Below are positions 10,901-21,155 of a stretch of DNA of 64,000 nt, piece after piece. This DNA is from Choristoneura fumiferana (Eukaryota > Arthropoda > Insecta > Lepidoptera > Tortricidae): assembly GCF_025370935.1 (NCBI RefSeq), contig NC_133474.1:15964255-16028254 (forward strand), given 5' to 3'. The stretch's first letter is position 1. Every line of letters begins with the position of its first letter. A program made the translations under genes and the position numbers. The notes below the pieces were generated by a model that saw only the letters and a program-made list of their open reading frames with translations, did not search any database and was not told the DNA's origin.

Positions 10901-12655
10901 GAAATTAATTATGACAAATATGCGTTCCGGGGCAAGCCGCTTTTTAAGCCGCGCGCGGCGCGGCTCGGGCAGTGGTTTCAGAAGTAAACAGCCAGAACCA
11001 AAGAGGATGAGAATTCAAATTGTTTTTATTCGAAATATTTGCACAAGGGCTTACATTTCGGCGATATTTTAGAAGCTTTTCTTTAGCTTGCCCTGTTTGT
11101 TTGGGTCAAATCTTGGAAGCAAATTTTGACCCACTTCCAGTGGTCCGATCGACTTGAAATTTGGCATACTTATGTAAATTTGGTGACAATACAATAATCT
11201 GGTAGTGACATCTTGGTGGTCCTCCCAGGATCGTCTCTGCAGGAGGGAACTCCTCAATAGTTAATAGTACCGACTTGAAATTTGGTACAGATATGTAGTT
11301 TAGATGACAATGCAAGTACAGTCAACATAAAGTACATTCGGCAAATAAAGCTTGTATAAAAAATGTTTTTTTTAACAAAAACTTATTATAAGCATTATAT
11401 TTATTTGCAGTGTAATGATAGTTAGAACAACCGATTGAGCTGAAATTTTACACGCATGTGTAAATCCGATGACAATGCAATATTATTAAGACATGGAGTT
11501 GATTTTTTATTTACCACTGTCCGCGTGAATGATATATTGAAGTATATTCATGCCAAAGACCAAAGTCAGGTTTCCATAATAAGTCAGCCCTTACATCAAA
11601 TGGACTTGTTTTTTTTTTGTGAGTACTTATAATGAAGAATATTTATGTTGTTGAGGACTTAAATATTAAAAATACTATTCATCTTGGCCTCCGATCCAGA
11701 CCTCTAAATCCGGCCCTGAACCTCTACTTAGTTAATTGTAAGAATTACAATTTAAAACAGGGAAATTCCGAGATCCCATTCAATGAGGAATTTTTGTAAG
11801 CAACCATGACCAAGCACAGTGAGAAGTTTTTATGTTTTCTACAAAACCCAGTGTTGACTATAAATATGAAATCAAAAACATACCTCAATTTCCAGCAGCC
11901 TTTCTTCATTGACAAACTTGACATTAGGGCATTCATCACAAACTGTCTGCTGCATCATTTGGAAGCGGCCTGGCCCAAGGTTACGGGTCACCATCTCTTG
12001 TCGGCAATTACACTTGCGTGTGCCTGACGCTGGCTTGATCACTGGTTTATTTCTGGTTATCTGTAGATTACAAAATTTATTGAAAAAAAACGAAAATGTA
12101 AGTGAAACATATTCATGTCTGCCATATTAGTGAAGTATGTTATTCCCATAATAAGGTAATAAACACTTAAGGTCAACCAAGAATCTGTGTCTCGTAATAA
12201 CAGACCTCAATGAAATTGCCGTTGTAAAGTTCTTCTAGCGAGACTGAAAGCTGCATGGTGATGTCGGCGCCCCGCGGCGTCTCGTGCTGCTGTGGCTCGC
12301 CACCGAAGTGGAACCCGAAGTCTCCGAAGAAACTCGCGAAGGGGTCGTTATTGTTCATCATTCCCTCTTTCTTCAGACAATCCTCCCCGCAGCGGTCGTA
12401 CAACTCGCGCTTCTCAGGGTCCGACAGCGCTTCGTACGCTGCCCCTAAGTCTTGGAACTTATTCGACGCATTTGGATCATCCTGATTCTTGTCCGGGTGC
12501 AGCGCCTTTGCTAATTTTCTGTAAGCTTTTTTGATTTCATTCGTGCTGGCCGAACGAGACACGCCGAGTATTTGATAAAAGTCACGGCCTGCTAGCACTA
12601 TGACCGCAGTCGAAACTAAATAAACTAAAATCACATATACGGAATTCGTTAACAT
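4925..12655 (-). CDS. DNAJB11: DnaJ homolog subfamily B member 11 (ERdj3), ER Hsp40 co-chaperone
   Basis: ERdj3 recruits BiP/Hsp70 to unfolded proteins in the ER lumen. Exons: 12206-12655, 11884-12060, 8678-8845, 5266-5476, 4925-4980. Joined they give 353 codons plus stop, close to the 358 of human DNAJB11. The N-terminal ~22 residues are a hydrophobic signal peptide (start MLTNSVYVILVYL). The J domain follows, with HPD at residues 53-55, then a Gly/Phe-rich segment (FASFFGDFGFHFGG). Exon 2 holds the cysteine pairs CNC and CDEC of the substrate-binding region. Exon 3 has GEGEPHVDGEPGDL and RKGDDLYTNITISL. Exon 4 has LDGHTVSVTRDKVT and KKGEGMPNFENNN. The last exon ends VYNGL. All junctions are GT/AG. 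Intron 3 hosts the maT transposon. It is divergent from Prosbeta2 with 542 bp between start codons. Confidence 0.95.
6140..6225 (+). repeat. Fragment of the 167-650 repeat family
   Basis: This segment contains 'gcgggtcacctgatgggaag' and 'caatcaccgccgcccatgg', near-copies of 495-540. The rest of the DNAJB11 intron from 5480 to 7130 is AT-rich sequence in which I see nothing functional. Confidence 0.5.
7132..8383 (+). mobile_element. Complete maT-type (DD37D) mariner, transposase broken
   Basis: The ends are inverted repeats of 26 bp. The left begins 'cgtagtcggtcccaaagttc' (7132-7157) and the right is its complement (8358-8383) with one mismatch. TA flanks both sides at 7130-7131 and 8384-8385, as expected for Tc1/mariner target duplication. 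The length is 1252 bp. It lies in an intron of DNAJB11, between exons 3 (8678-8845) and 4 (5266-5476), inserted in the opposite orientation to the gene. Confidence 0.9.
7275..8255 (+). pseudogene. Mariner transposase (maT clade, DD37D), inactivated
   Basis: The N-terminal part (7275-7583) encodes a helix-turn-helix region beginning MEWTLKENRIAVLALHRCG, with a GRPRSVRTP hook between helix domains. The middle carries the first catalytic Asp in FTDEKIF (about 7720-7740). The C-terminal part (to 8255) carries the second in FQQDSAPAH and the third in NLNPLDFKIW, 37 residues apart, which makes it DD37D (maT/mori clade, common in Lepidoptera). The reading frame is broken between about 7560 and 7870 by frame changes and stops, so no full transposase can be made here. 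The TIRs are still intact, so the copy could in principle be mobilised in trans. Confidence 0.85.
9965..10440 (+). repeat. Lepidopteran 'gggttccgtacccaaagggt' dispersed repeat
   Basis: It opens with 'agggttccgtacccaaaggg' and runs through a (CTGTCTGC)-type tract, 'gaaattttcacagattatg' and 'gccgctataacaacaaatac'. An inverted copy lies at 20815-21155 and a diverged partial one at 63550-63670. It is non-coding. Confidence 0.6.
10758..10935 (+). repeat. Left half of the 'aatgagggctatcg' MITE
   Basis: It matches the first 170 bp of the full element at 23597-24024 (start 'aatgagggctatcgcgtatg'). It is cut off at about 10935, where GC-rich text and another repeat begin. Confidence 0.7.
10966..11345 (+). 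repeat. Dispersed repeat related to 19915-20300 and 28335-28612
   Basis: The segment contains 'gcttgccctgtttgtttggg', 'gaaatttggcatacttatg' and 'ggatcgtctctgcaggaggg'. The two other copies are in the opposite orientation. Reading frames here are repeat-encoded and not conserved between copies, so I do not call a gene. Confidence 0.6.
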
Positions 12656-13197
12656 TTTGCTACTTAGGAACTAATTTTATTAAATTCTACGAAAATTCTG
12701 TACGAAATCCGCTAAACATCGCGTTTAGTCCGGAATTTTGACGTAAATTTGACAGAAAATAATAGAGGCGTGTGAAGACAATTCGTCCACTCCCTATTGG
12801 TCGTCTAGTTTTACGTAGTTTGAAAAAAGCATATCTACTTAGCTCAGTGATGAAATATAGCTTTTTTTTCATTGCAATAAGACTTAAAATGTTCCAAAAA
12901 AATACATTACTACTATCAGCCAATGACGTGTAGCCTCGTCGCAACTAAATTGCCAGTTGAAAAAAGACGATGCTATGTTTTGATCTATTTGACACACGGT
13001 TTTAAGCACTGCCTAAAATTTAAAATTTATTGAATGTCACGGAGTCATGAATATATTTACTACTTTATCTGTGGACAAACACCAAACCAAGGTTTTGACA
13101 AGCGGTGCAAGTCATCACATTTTTCACAAATTTTGCATTACATTACGAATTACTGAAAAAGACATTCTGAAATTATAGATAATATAAAGAACTAAAC
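12656..13197. promoter_or_regulatory. Shared divergent promoter region of DNAJB11 and Prosbeta2
   Basis: The two start codons face away from each other across 542 bp. No clear TATA box is visible near either start. Possible CCAAT (plus-strand 'attgg') occurs around 12797. Both genes serve protein quality control, so shared control is plausible, but that is an inference from layout. Confidence 0.4.
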
Positions 13198-16100
13198 ATG
13201 GCTTCAGTTTTGGCACCGGAAATTCCAGCTCCAGGATTTTCATTTGAAAACTTTCAGCGGTAAGTTATATCTGAAGAGCGACATTTTTCCTGTTCATCTT
13301 CATAAACGAAATGTCGTTTGTTTATTGTTCGTATCACTTTCAGGAATGCATTCCTCGAACAAAAAGGTTTCCCGGCTCCGAAGGCGACAAAGACTGGTAC
13401 AACCATCGTGGGTATAATTTACGCTGACGGTGTTATTCTGGGTGCCGATACTCGCGCCACTGAGAACACAATAGTTTCGGACAAGAACTGCGAAAAGATT
13501 CATTACTTGGCGGGGAACATGTACTGTTGTGGGGCGGGGACGGCGGCGGACACAGAGATGACGACGGCGACGGTGGCGTCTCAGCTGGAGCTGCAGCGGC
13601 TGCACACGGGGCGCACGGTGCCAGTCAGCACGGCCGCCACGCTGCTCAAGCGTATGCTGTTCCGCTACCAGGGCCACATCGGCGCCGCGCTCGTACTCGG
13701 TGGAGTCGACCGCACTGGACCTCACATCTACTGCATTTACCCTCATGGATCTGTTGACAAGCTGCCCTATGCAACCATGGGTATGTACAGGAGTATAGGA
13801 AAACTCAATCTTAATCATGAAGTGATATTGATCACCAGAGTCTGGCACCAACATAGTGTTGCTTATATGACAATACTGCATAAGTCAAAAATTGGCCAAG
13901 TGACGTTTTTGACTATTTGGTAGATTTTAGATTATGTCCAAGTTTTTTGAAGTAAATGCAGTCATTAAAAAAAGTGTTTCCTTACAAATTACAGGGGAAA
14001 TATAAAATATAAAGTATTGTCTTAGAAACTGTAAATTTGGCATGAAGGTATATTTGGTGGGTGGTGCTTACAACCAATAAGAAAAGTCAGAACAGTCTGT
14101 ACAGATAATCAAAAAAGATTTAAAATTACTCCACACTGCAAACATTTTATTTAGAAGATACTCTGCTAACACTGGATATGAGATACCTACAAATTTGTAT
14201 GAAAACCACAAACCAAAAAAAATTAAACTGACTACTATAAATCATGAAAATAATTTTCTACCAGTATGAAGTCGGTGCCTCAGCTTGAGCCAGCTGGAGT
14301 GGGCCTATAGTCGTCTACCTCACCTATATACTTTATATTGTGCTTCAATCACTCCTGCTGGCTCATGCTGAGGCACCAACTTCATATAAGCAGAAAATAA
14401 TTTTCAAGGTTTTTGTAGTTGGTTCCATTTTTTTATATGGTTTTTAGTGATTTGTAGCCAAAGTGCATCTCACAAAGATTCCATTAAGCCCAAACATGCA
14501 TAGTTAAATTATTTTATAACAGAGTACTGGTACCTACAGTCTTCTTCATCAGGTCCAGTTCACCAAATGATACTTTCTGAATGTATATACTTGACTTATT
14601 TTATGAATTAAATTTGGGTTTTGTTCCCTGTACCTTGATTTTACTGAAGCTTGATATTTCTGCACAGTTGCATATGCCATGATCATGAGACAACTGGAGA
14701 ATTGTGGATATGCTGGTATAACTGTCAGTCAGAAAAATAAATTGGATGCAACCAATCTACCCTCTTCCTGACAAGTTGCACACTTGGCGGCGGGGAACCA
14801 AAACCCGAATTTAATTCATTAAATTAGTAATGACCGCGATAGACTAAAATATTGTAATACTTGACTTGGTGTTAAAAATGCCAAACACTATCAGCCTTAT
14901 TCATAAAAAAACCTTAATTGAGGTTTGATCGGTCTGTTACTTAGCAGACTGATTAAGCTTAATAGACGGTTGTCAAGAAGTATGATTCATAAACGCTTGC
15001 TAGCAGTCTGCTAGTGTTGAGCTGCTGATTAGTGCTGATAGACGGATTAGACGCGTTATGTTGCCCACCTTGACAAATCAAAGACAAAAAATGGCCTAAT
15101 CGATAATTTAAAAAAAAAAATACAGCAGTGACAGCAAATTAGCAGGAAAAAAAATAAAAAGCGAGATGTTTGTTTTCCCGCCATTTCCGATCCGCATGTT
15201 TATGTTGTGCAAAAAGCCATAATTATGTTAATCATCCTATTTTTTTTTCATATTTATTGTTAATATTATTGTTGCTAATTTAGAGGATTTTTAAATACAA
15301 ATTCCTGAAAATAAATTTTCCAGTTTTTTTTTTTAATCTTTGCGTAGCCCTGCCTTCACTATAAATATCTTCGGTATGGTTTTTTGCTCTTGTCAAAGTC
15401 AGCTGTTCAAACTTGTGGCGGCCATTTTGTGACTTAGCAGGGAGATAAAGGAGGGTCTACGGTCCTCTAACTTTAGCAGAGCCTTGATCGACTGATTAGC
15501 GCTAACAGACGTTTATGAATCATGTTTTTTAGCATCGGGCCTTCAAGGAGCCTTCAAGGAGGCTCTAACTTTTTATGAATAAGGCTGTATAGGTGTGCTT
15601 TTAAAATTTGAGGGTTGCATACGATTTTTCTAAGATAAGATCCTATCATCAGATCCTGACTTGGTGACAATGGGACCACCTCAGAAGTATGTCCTTTAGA
15701 AAAAAAATATTTTGAATTTCGGCCCACAATTGCGGAGTTATCGCGTAACAACACACGAAAAAAAAAGAAAAACATACAGACAAATTGAAATTTGAACTCA
15801 AATTGAAAGCACTATCATAGGGAATTTCATGTCTAATTGGTAATCATTTATGTGTCTATAATAAATTAATAAAAAACTATATTTTCTTGTTTCAGGCTCA
15901 GTCCTTGGCAGCTATGTCTGTGTTTGAATCGGCTGGAAACCAAAAATGAGCGAGGAAGAGGGCAAAAGTTGGTCAGAGATGCTATTGCAGCTGGTATCTT
16001 CAATGACTTGGTTCTGGATCCAATGTTGATCTGTGTGTCATTCGCAACTCAGGACCAGCACAATATCTAAGAACATTTGAAGAAGCTAATGTTAAGGTGA

Positions 16101-16435
16101 CTAAAAATCAAAAATAAACATTTTTAAATACATTGGCTGCATTGAGTACATAAAGAAGTATAAAAAAGGTCATTTTAATATTAGATTTGAGCATTGATTG
16201 AAGAGATCACATGTTCTGAGCAGGCGATTCTGGTCCACTTTGGTAACCTGGAAATCTAACTTCATTTTATCTTTATTTGCAGGGCAAGAAGCAAGGTTCA
16301 TACAGATATGCAGCCGGGACCACTGCCGTGTTGAAACAGCGAGTGATTCCACTGACCGTGGAGTCTGTAGCAGTTCACGCGTGCAGCCCATGGAATGTAG
16401 CAACCCTAGCTTTCTATCTAATATTGCTTTATTGA
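13198..16435 (+). CDS. Prosbeta2: Proteasome subunit beta type-7 (beta-2, trypsin-like)
   Basis: This is a catalytic subunit of the 20S proteasome, cleaving after basic residues. Exons: 13198-13259, 13344-13780, 15896-16096, 16283-16435. A propeptide precedes the mature N-terminus TTIVGIIYADG. The catalytic Thr is residue 40 of the precursor, and Asp17 and Lys33 of the mature chain are present (GADTRAT, CEKIHYL). Exon 2 is strongly GC-biased at third positions. Exon 3 clearly encodes the family text (LAAMSVFES, MSEEEG, LVRDAIAAGIFNDL, NVDLCVIRNSGPAQYL) but only by switching frames four times at single or double missing bases, so the genomic reading frame is broken as given. Exon 4 encodes KKQGSYRYAAGTTAVLKQR. 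Its last ~17 residues look unlike the family and may be another frame error. A poly(A) hexamer 'aataaa' follows at 16436-16441. Confidence 0.93.
14246..14405. repeat. 160-bp hairpin in Prosbeta2 intron 2
   Basis: The left arm starts 'gaaaataattttctaccagt' and carries 'tatgaagtcggtgcctcagc'. The right arm is its near-perfect complement, with a few mismatches over about 55 bp. The loop is about 45 nt. It looks like a foldback MITE. A hairpin RNA is possible but the arms are long for a microRNA precursor. Confidence 0.7.
14892..15587. mobile_element. MITE with 'cagccttattcataaaaa' inverted ends
   Basis: The left end 'cagccttattcataaaaaa' pairs with the right end 'tttttatgaataaggctg'. Sub-terminal 'tagcagactgattaagctt' and 'actgattagcgctaacagac' are loosely complementary too. 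It lies inside Prosbeta2 intron 2 and has no transposase. Confidence 0.75.
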
Positions 16436-17066
16436 AATAAATTTTACAACAAAACAAATTTTTCTTTTTAACCATGTCATCAGCTAACTTTGTTGAAGTT
16501 GAAGGCAGTTTCGATGACGATGACTGGTCGACACTAGTAGCCATAGTAGCCTTTTTTATAGTGGGTAGCAAGCAAGTCTATCACCAAAGATTACTAATCA
16601 CTCACGCGGTTTTGTTCCTATTGCTAGCACACTACATACGTATTCACCGAAATTAAGTAAAAAATAACACTATATCGTATGTATAGCGACTTACATGCCA
16701 ACAGCACAAGTCGAATACCTACGGAATATCAAATGAATTGCATATCTCGTTCAGAACTTGTCGATATTATGAGCAGAGCTTTAAAAATAAACAATTCATT
16801 AAGTGGCTATTAATGTAGCCCGGGACGATTATAATTGAAAAAAAAAACGTTTTTTTGTATAGATTTATTATAAAATTATAAAAGAACACTGGACGGAATA
16901 GGTACACTTACAATAGTTTAAAAATGATGTACAAATACTGCAACAAAATTACAACAAGCTTATAGCCACCAGATCCATTTCGATTGAATTTTTTATCTAC
17001 TTAAACCTATTAATTTACATTATTTGATGAAACTTAATGAGTATTAAAGTCGAGAAAGTACTTTAA

Positions 17067-17210
17067 GCCGAGTTTAGACTTTCAAGAAAAATCGTGCAAG
17101 TTGCATTACATTGCGAGGCCGTAAAGCCAACGAGTATGTACTCGTAGTGGTCAATCGAGCGCCGCAATGTTATGCAACTTGCACGATTTTTCTTCAAGTC
17201 TAAACTCGTC
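17067..17210. repeat. Foldback element with ~49-bp arms
   Basis: The arm 'gagtttagactttcaagaaa' with 'atcgtgcaagttgcat' is repeated in inverted form up to 17210. The spacer is about 46 bp. It sits between Prosbeta2 and POMT1 and is non-coding. Confidence 0.75.
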
Positions 17211-17584
17211 TTTATGTTAATACTGAATTCCATTCACGAGCAACGCTCTGTGGGTAGGTTCTTATTTCAACTATATGCTTAAAAAAATAAATATACTTAA
17301 ACGTAAACATTTGTGACGAGACTCGCAATGGCGTGTACTGGATTTACAGTCGGACGTCAGGGACGTCATTAGGTGTCATAATATTTCATCAAATGATTGG
17401 GCAAAACCTGCAAGATAGTCGACAAAAACGTTCAATGTTCAAAATGTTAAAAATCCAATTAAAGTTTGCTGATTCCGGATTTTTTTTTCTTTTAATTTAG
17501 AACCCTTACATAGATGTTTAGACTTGCCCAACCACCTATTTAAATATTCCGGATTAATTTTATGACACAGTAAATAATGTGAAT

Positions 17585-18069
17585 TTATTTCTTATGTAGA
17601 ATGAAATCCCAAGTGTCCTTCCAACGGAGGCTCATGAGTTCGGTTTCGGTCAGATCGCTGTTGCCATAATTAAGAACGCTGAACTTCTTAAACGTCACCA
17701 CGACGTACGCGAGCCAGACGATTACGCAGATGACAAACAGGTTGGTGAACGGGCGGGTCCGCTCCAGAGCTGCAGGGAATAGTAAACGTGCTCGATGACG
17801 AAGGCGAGAAGGAGTATTTTGAAGACGTAGGCGGGTAGGTAATGGTGGAGGAAAAGGTTCGGTCGAGGAAGAAGTAGGGGGGTAATGCAGCCAGTAGCCG
17901 AGAAGAGCACGTGTGCAGCGGCGGAGAAGCGCGCGTCGGCGCGGCCCGCCAGCGGGGAGGCGCGCCGCCGCGCGCGCAGCGCCCGCAACGCCAGCAGCGC
18001 GCCGAACGCCGCCACCGCGCACGAGCCCGCGTACCACGTCACTATGTTCCCGATCAGGTGGATTTGGGC
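17585..18069 (-). CDS. POMT1: Protein O-mannosyltransferase 1 (rotated abdomen), last exon only, with frame breaks
   Basis: POMT1 transfers mannose to Ser/Thr in the ER membrane. The exon follows an acceptor ending ttatgtgcag and opens AQIHLIGNIVTWYAG. It then gives several hydrophobic membrane segments, with FLHHYLPAYVFKILLLAFVI, the PMT C-terminal signature, and ends LRWKDTWDFILHKK, closely matching the C-terminus of animal POMT1. The family text only continues by changing frame at about 17905, 17875, 17850 and 17765, each explained by one missing base. No such change is a substitution to a stop. This pattern suggests sequence errors more than a pseudogene. None of the upstream exons is visible between here and 22563; the N gap at 18936 is the likely place. 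The gene reads away from the gap. Confidence 0.85.
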
Positions 18070-18104
18070 CTGCACATAAGATGACAAAGTAACAGTTATC
18101 CTAC

Positions 18105-18735
18105 TTATATTATAAATGCGAAAGTGTGAGTGTATGTTTGTTACTCTTTCACGCTAAAATGGCTGGACGCATTTGGATGAAATTTGGTACGTACATAGCT
18201 GGACGTCTGGAATAATACATAGGCTACTTTTTATCCCGATATTCCCACGGGATAGGGATAAAATCTTGAAATTTTAACCGCTGGGTTTAGAATCGTGAAA
18301 TTAAAATTTTAAATTTTGGGCATCCCCAGGGGAATTTTGTAAAATCTCGGAATTTCAATTGTAACTACCAGGAATAGTTTACGCGTGCGAAGCTGCGGGT
18401 AAACTCTAGTGTATTATCAATTCGAAAGTTTGTGTGTGTATGTTACTCCATCACGTTACAACGGCTGACGGATTAAAATGAAGTTTGGTGTGTAGATAGC
18501 TGAACATCTCGAATAACACATAGGCTACTTTTTATCCTGATATTCCCACGGGATAGGGATATAATCTCGAAATAACAACCGCTCACTCATTTTTTCTGGT
18601 AATAAATATTGCTGGCACTTTGAATAATTTAGCATTCTAATAGTGAAAGAGTTGTTAAAATCGGTCCAGTAGTTTTTGAGTTAATTCGTAACAAACATCC
18701 AAAAATCCAAATCTTTCCTCTTTATATTATTAGTA
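18105..18735 (+). repeat. Two tandem copies of the 'attataaatgcgaaag' repeat
   Basis: Copy 1 begins 'atattataaatgcgaaagtg' and both copies contain 'ggctactttttatcc' and 'gatattcccacgggataggg'. Inverted or partial relatives occur at 27470-27640, 28630-29040, 29705-29895 and 55690-56085. Confidence 0.7.
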
Positions 18736-18935
18736 CTTATAGAGTATTGATTACGATTGGTTTTATGGAGTCTTATTATATTTTTTATTATTTATTGATT
18801 ACGATTGGTTTTATGGAGTTCTTATGTATTTTTTATTTCAAACTCCAAATTCGTTACTTTACGGGTATCCGTGAAACCGTATCGAAAATACAAACTAAGA
18901 AATGGATTGGCTGCGCTTAAGTAGCGTAGTGGAAA

Positions 18936-19035
18936 NNNNNNNNNNNNNNNNNNNNNNNNNNNNNNNNNNNNNNNNNNNNNNNNNNNNNNNNNNNNNNNNN
19001 NNNNNNNNNNNNNNNNNNNNNNNNNNNNNNNNNNN
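18936..19035. other. Assembly gap (100 N)
   Basis: Exactly 100 N, a conventional placeholder for a gap of unknown size. It is flanked on the right by one arm of a large inverted repeat. Confidence 0.99.
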
Positions 19036-19914
19036 TTGGTAGCTAAGTAGATGCAATAAGCTTTAAGGGGGTGAGAGCCGAGGTATTTTTGAACATTTTA
19101 GCCATTTATGTCTTAGCCGTTTTTTTTTTAATTGTAAATTTAGAAATTTTAAGGAAAATACCCAGAATTTGATAGTCACGAGTCAATATTGCCCCAAAGA
19201 TCGTTAATTTGTTAACAAAACTTTTTATTTCGGATAGTTTGATGTGTACCTATTATTAGACCAAATGAAATAATTTTTAAGTGTTTGTCTTGCCACAAAA
19301 ACAAAATGAAGGCATTCGAATTACTAAAAAATGTCTTAGGTTGGAACAGTAATTTTTCTGTGCCATTAAAAATTTTTTTAAAAAAATCCTTGAATTATCA
19401 AACATTTTTCAAAACATGCCTGTTTATTGTTCTTTCTTTTCTTTTTACTCATTCACATAGCTTGCTAAATCTGAGATAAAAAGAAAAAAAAAAAAGGTCA
19501 AGTGCGAGTCGGACTCCTACATGAAGGGTTCCGTAAACAGTTCAGTAAGTTTTTCTTAAAATTCTTCTAATATATATTTTTTTGCTGACTGTACTTTATG
19601 CCCCTGGTTACCAAAGTACTCGTCAAGACGAATCAAACGAGTCCAAACATGCTGCGGTCGTGTCGTTTATCACAGAGTTCCTATGGTCACCTGCTAGCTT
19701 TATCATCAGATCAACTCCATGTTATAATAATATGGCATTGTCATCGGATTTATAAAAATGCGTGAAAATTTCAGCTCAATCGGTTAAAGATATCCACTTC
19801 AAATTTGAGTTGAAAGATTCCACCCGAGCAAACGTAGTTACATTACACTGCAAATAAATATAATGATTGTAATAAGTTTTTGTTCAAAATTTCATTTTTA
19901 ATTCAAGCTTTTTT

Positions 19915-20300
19915 TGCCGAATGTACTTTATGTTGACTGTACTTGCATTGTCATCTAAACTACATATCTGTACCAAATTTCAAGTCGGCACTATTAACTA
20001 TTGAGAAGTTCCCTCCTGCAGAGACGATCCTGGCAGGACCACCAAGATGTAACTACCAGATTATTGTATTGTCACCAAATTTACATAAGTATGCCAAATT
20101 TCAAGTCGATCGGACCACTGGAAGTGGGTCAAATTTAGCTTCCAAGATTTGACCCAAAGAAACAATAAATAAATAAACAAACAGGGCAAGCTAAAGAAAA
20201 GCTTCTAAAAATATCGCCGAAATGTAAACACTTGTGCAAGTATTTCGAATAAAAAACAATTTGAATTCTCATCCTCTTTGGTTCTGGCTGCTTGCTTCTG
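19915..20300 (-). repeat. Inverted copy of the 10966-11345 repeat
   Basis: The text is collinear with 10966-11345 on the opposite strand ('gacaatgcaagtacagtcaa' complement, 'ccaaatttcaagtcgatcgg'). Confidence 0.65.
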
Positions 20301-20376
20301 AAACCTTGCCCGCGTGGCTCAAAAAAAAGTATATACATTATTAATTTTGCACAAAATAGTACATTACTGTAGAGGC

Positions 20377-20445
20377 CGGGAAGTAGGGGGTTGCCGGCCA
20401 AGCAGATATAGAGGATAGGGATGCGAGGCCGGCAACCCCAGGTTG
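20377..20445. repeat. Short hairpin with GGGGTTGCCGGCC stem
   Basis: 'ggggttgccggcc' and its exact complement 'ggccggcaacccc' are separated by about 37 nt. It precedes a GC-rich island (20540-20760) for which I find no gene model. Confidence 0.5.
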
Positions 20446-20814
20446 CGGTCGAGGCTTGTATAGTGCTTTTCTCAAACATTACATGAAATAAAATGAAAAA
20501 AAAAAACAAGAAATGAAGCTGGCGGGACGCTAGTCTGGTCGCCCTGTTGTGTACGCGCGTGTCGCGCTGGCTGCTGGCGGTGCTGCTGTGCGTGCCGCGG
20601 TGGTGCTGTGCGTGGGCCGCGTGCGTGTCGCAGAGCGCGCGTCGAAACAAAAGACGGTCGCATTGCCGGCCAGCGGCCTGCAAGGTTGTATGAAATCTCT
20701 TTGCAGGCCGCTAGAGTGACCGCGCGCACGCAGCTGAGCCACAGCGCCTGCAGCGCGATACTTCTCAGCCTATTATTTGTAACACGTCAATATTTCATGT
20801 CATGTTTGAGAAAA

Positions 20815-21155
20815 CGAATAAACCACACATTCACACAATCACTGTATTATATTATCGAAGCTTTTATAAAACATCATTAATCGGTCGCCTTAGCAACGGC
20901 TAATAACGCCTAGCAACCAAAAAAAGCTAAAAAAACACGTTTCTTGTATGCCGACCCCCTTTAATTTGTAACTTTATTTTATTTTTAGTATTTGTTGTTA
21001 TAGCGGCCACAGTAACCTGTGAAAATTTCAAATGTCTAACTTTTACGGCTTAAGAGACACCCCCCCTGACAGACGGACGGACCGACAAACAGACAGACAG
21101 CGGAGTCTCAGTAATAGGGTCCCGTTGGCACCCTTTGGGTACGGAACCCTAAAAA
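20815..21155 (-). repeat. Inverted copy of the 9965-10440 repeat
   Basis: It ends 'ggtacggaaccctaaaaa' and contains 'ttgttgttatagcggccaca', the complement of the plus-strand copy. Confidence 0.65.

Noticed and set aside
10881..11315. Small ORFs such as NYISVPNFKSVLLTIEEF, also near 19943
   Set aside because: They are encoded by a dispersed non-coding repeat; copies differ by frameshifts.
14246..14405. MicroRNA precursor in Prosbeta2 intron
   Set aside because: The arms are about 55 bp and the same text has the look of a MITE; there is no sign of a defined ~22-nt duplex.
16474..16656. 60-residue ORF with a hydrophobic stretch after Prosbeta2
   Set aside because: It lies in the probable 3' UTR or flank, has no homology I recognise, and an overlapping opposite-strand frame is equally long.
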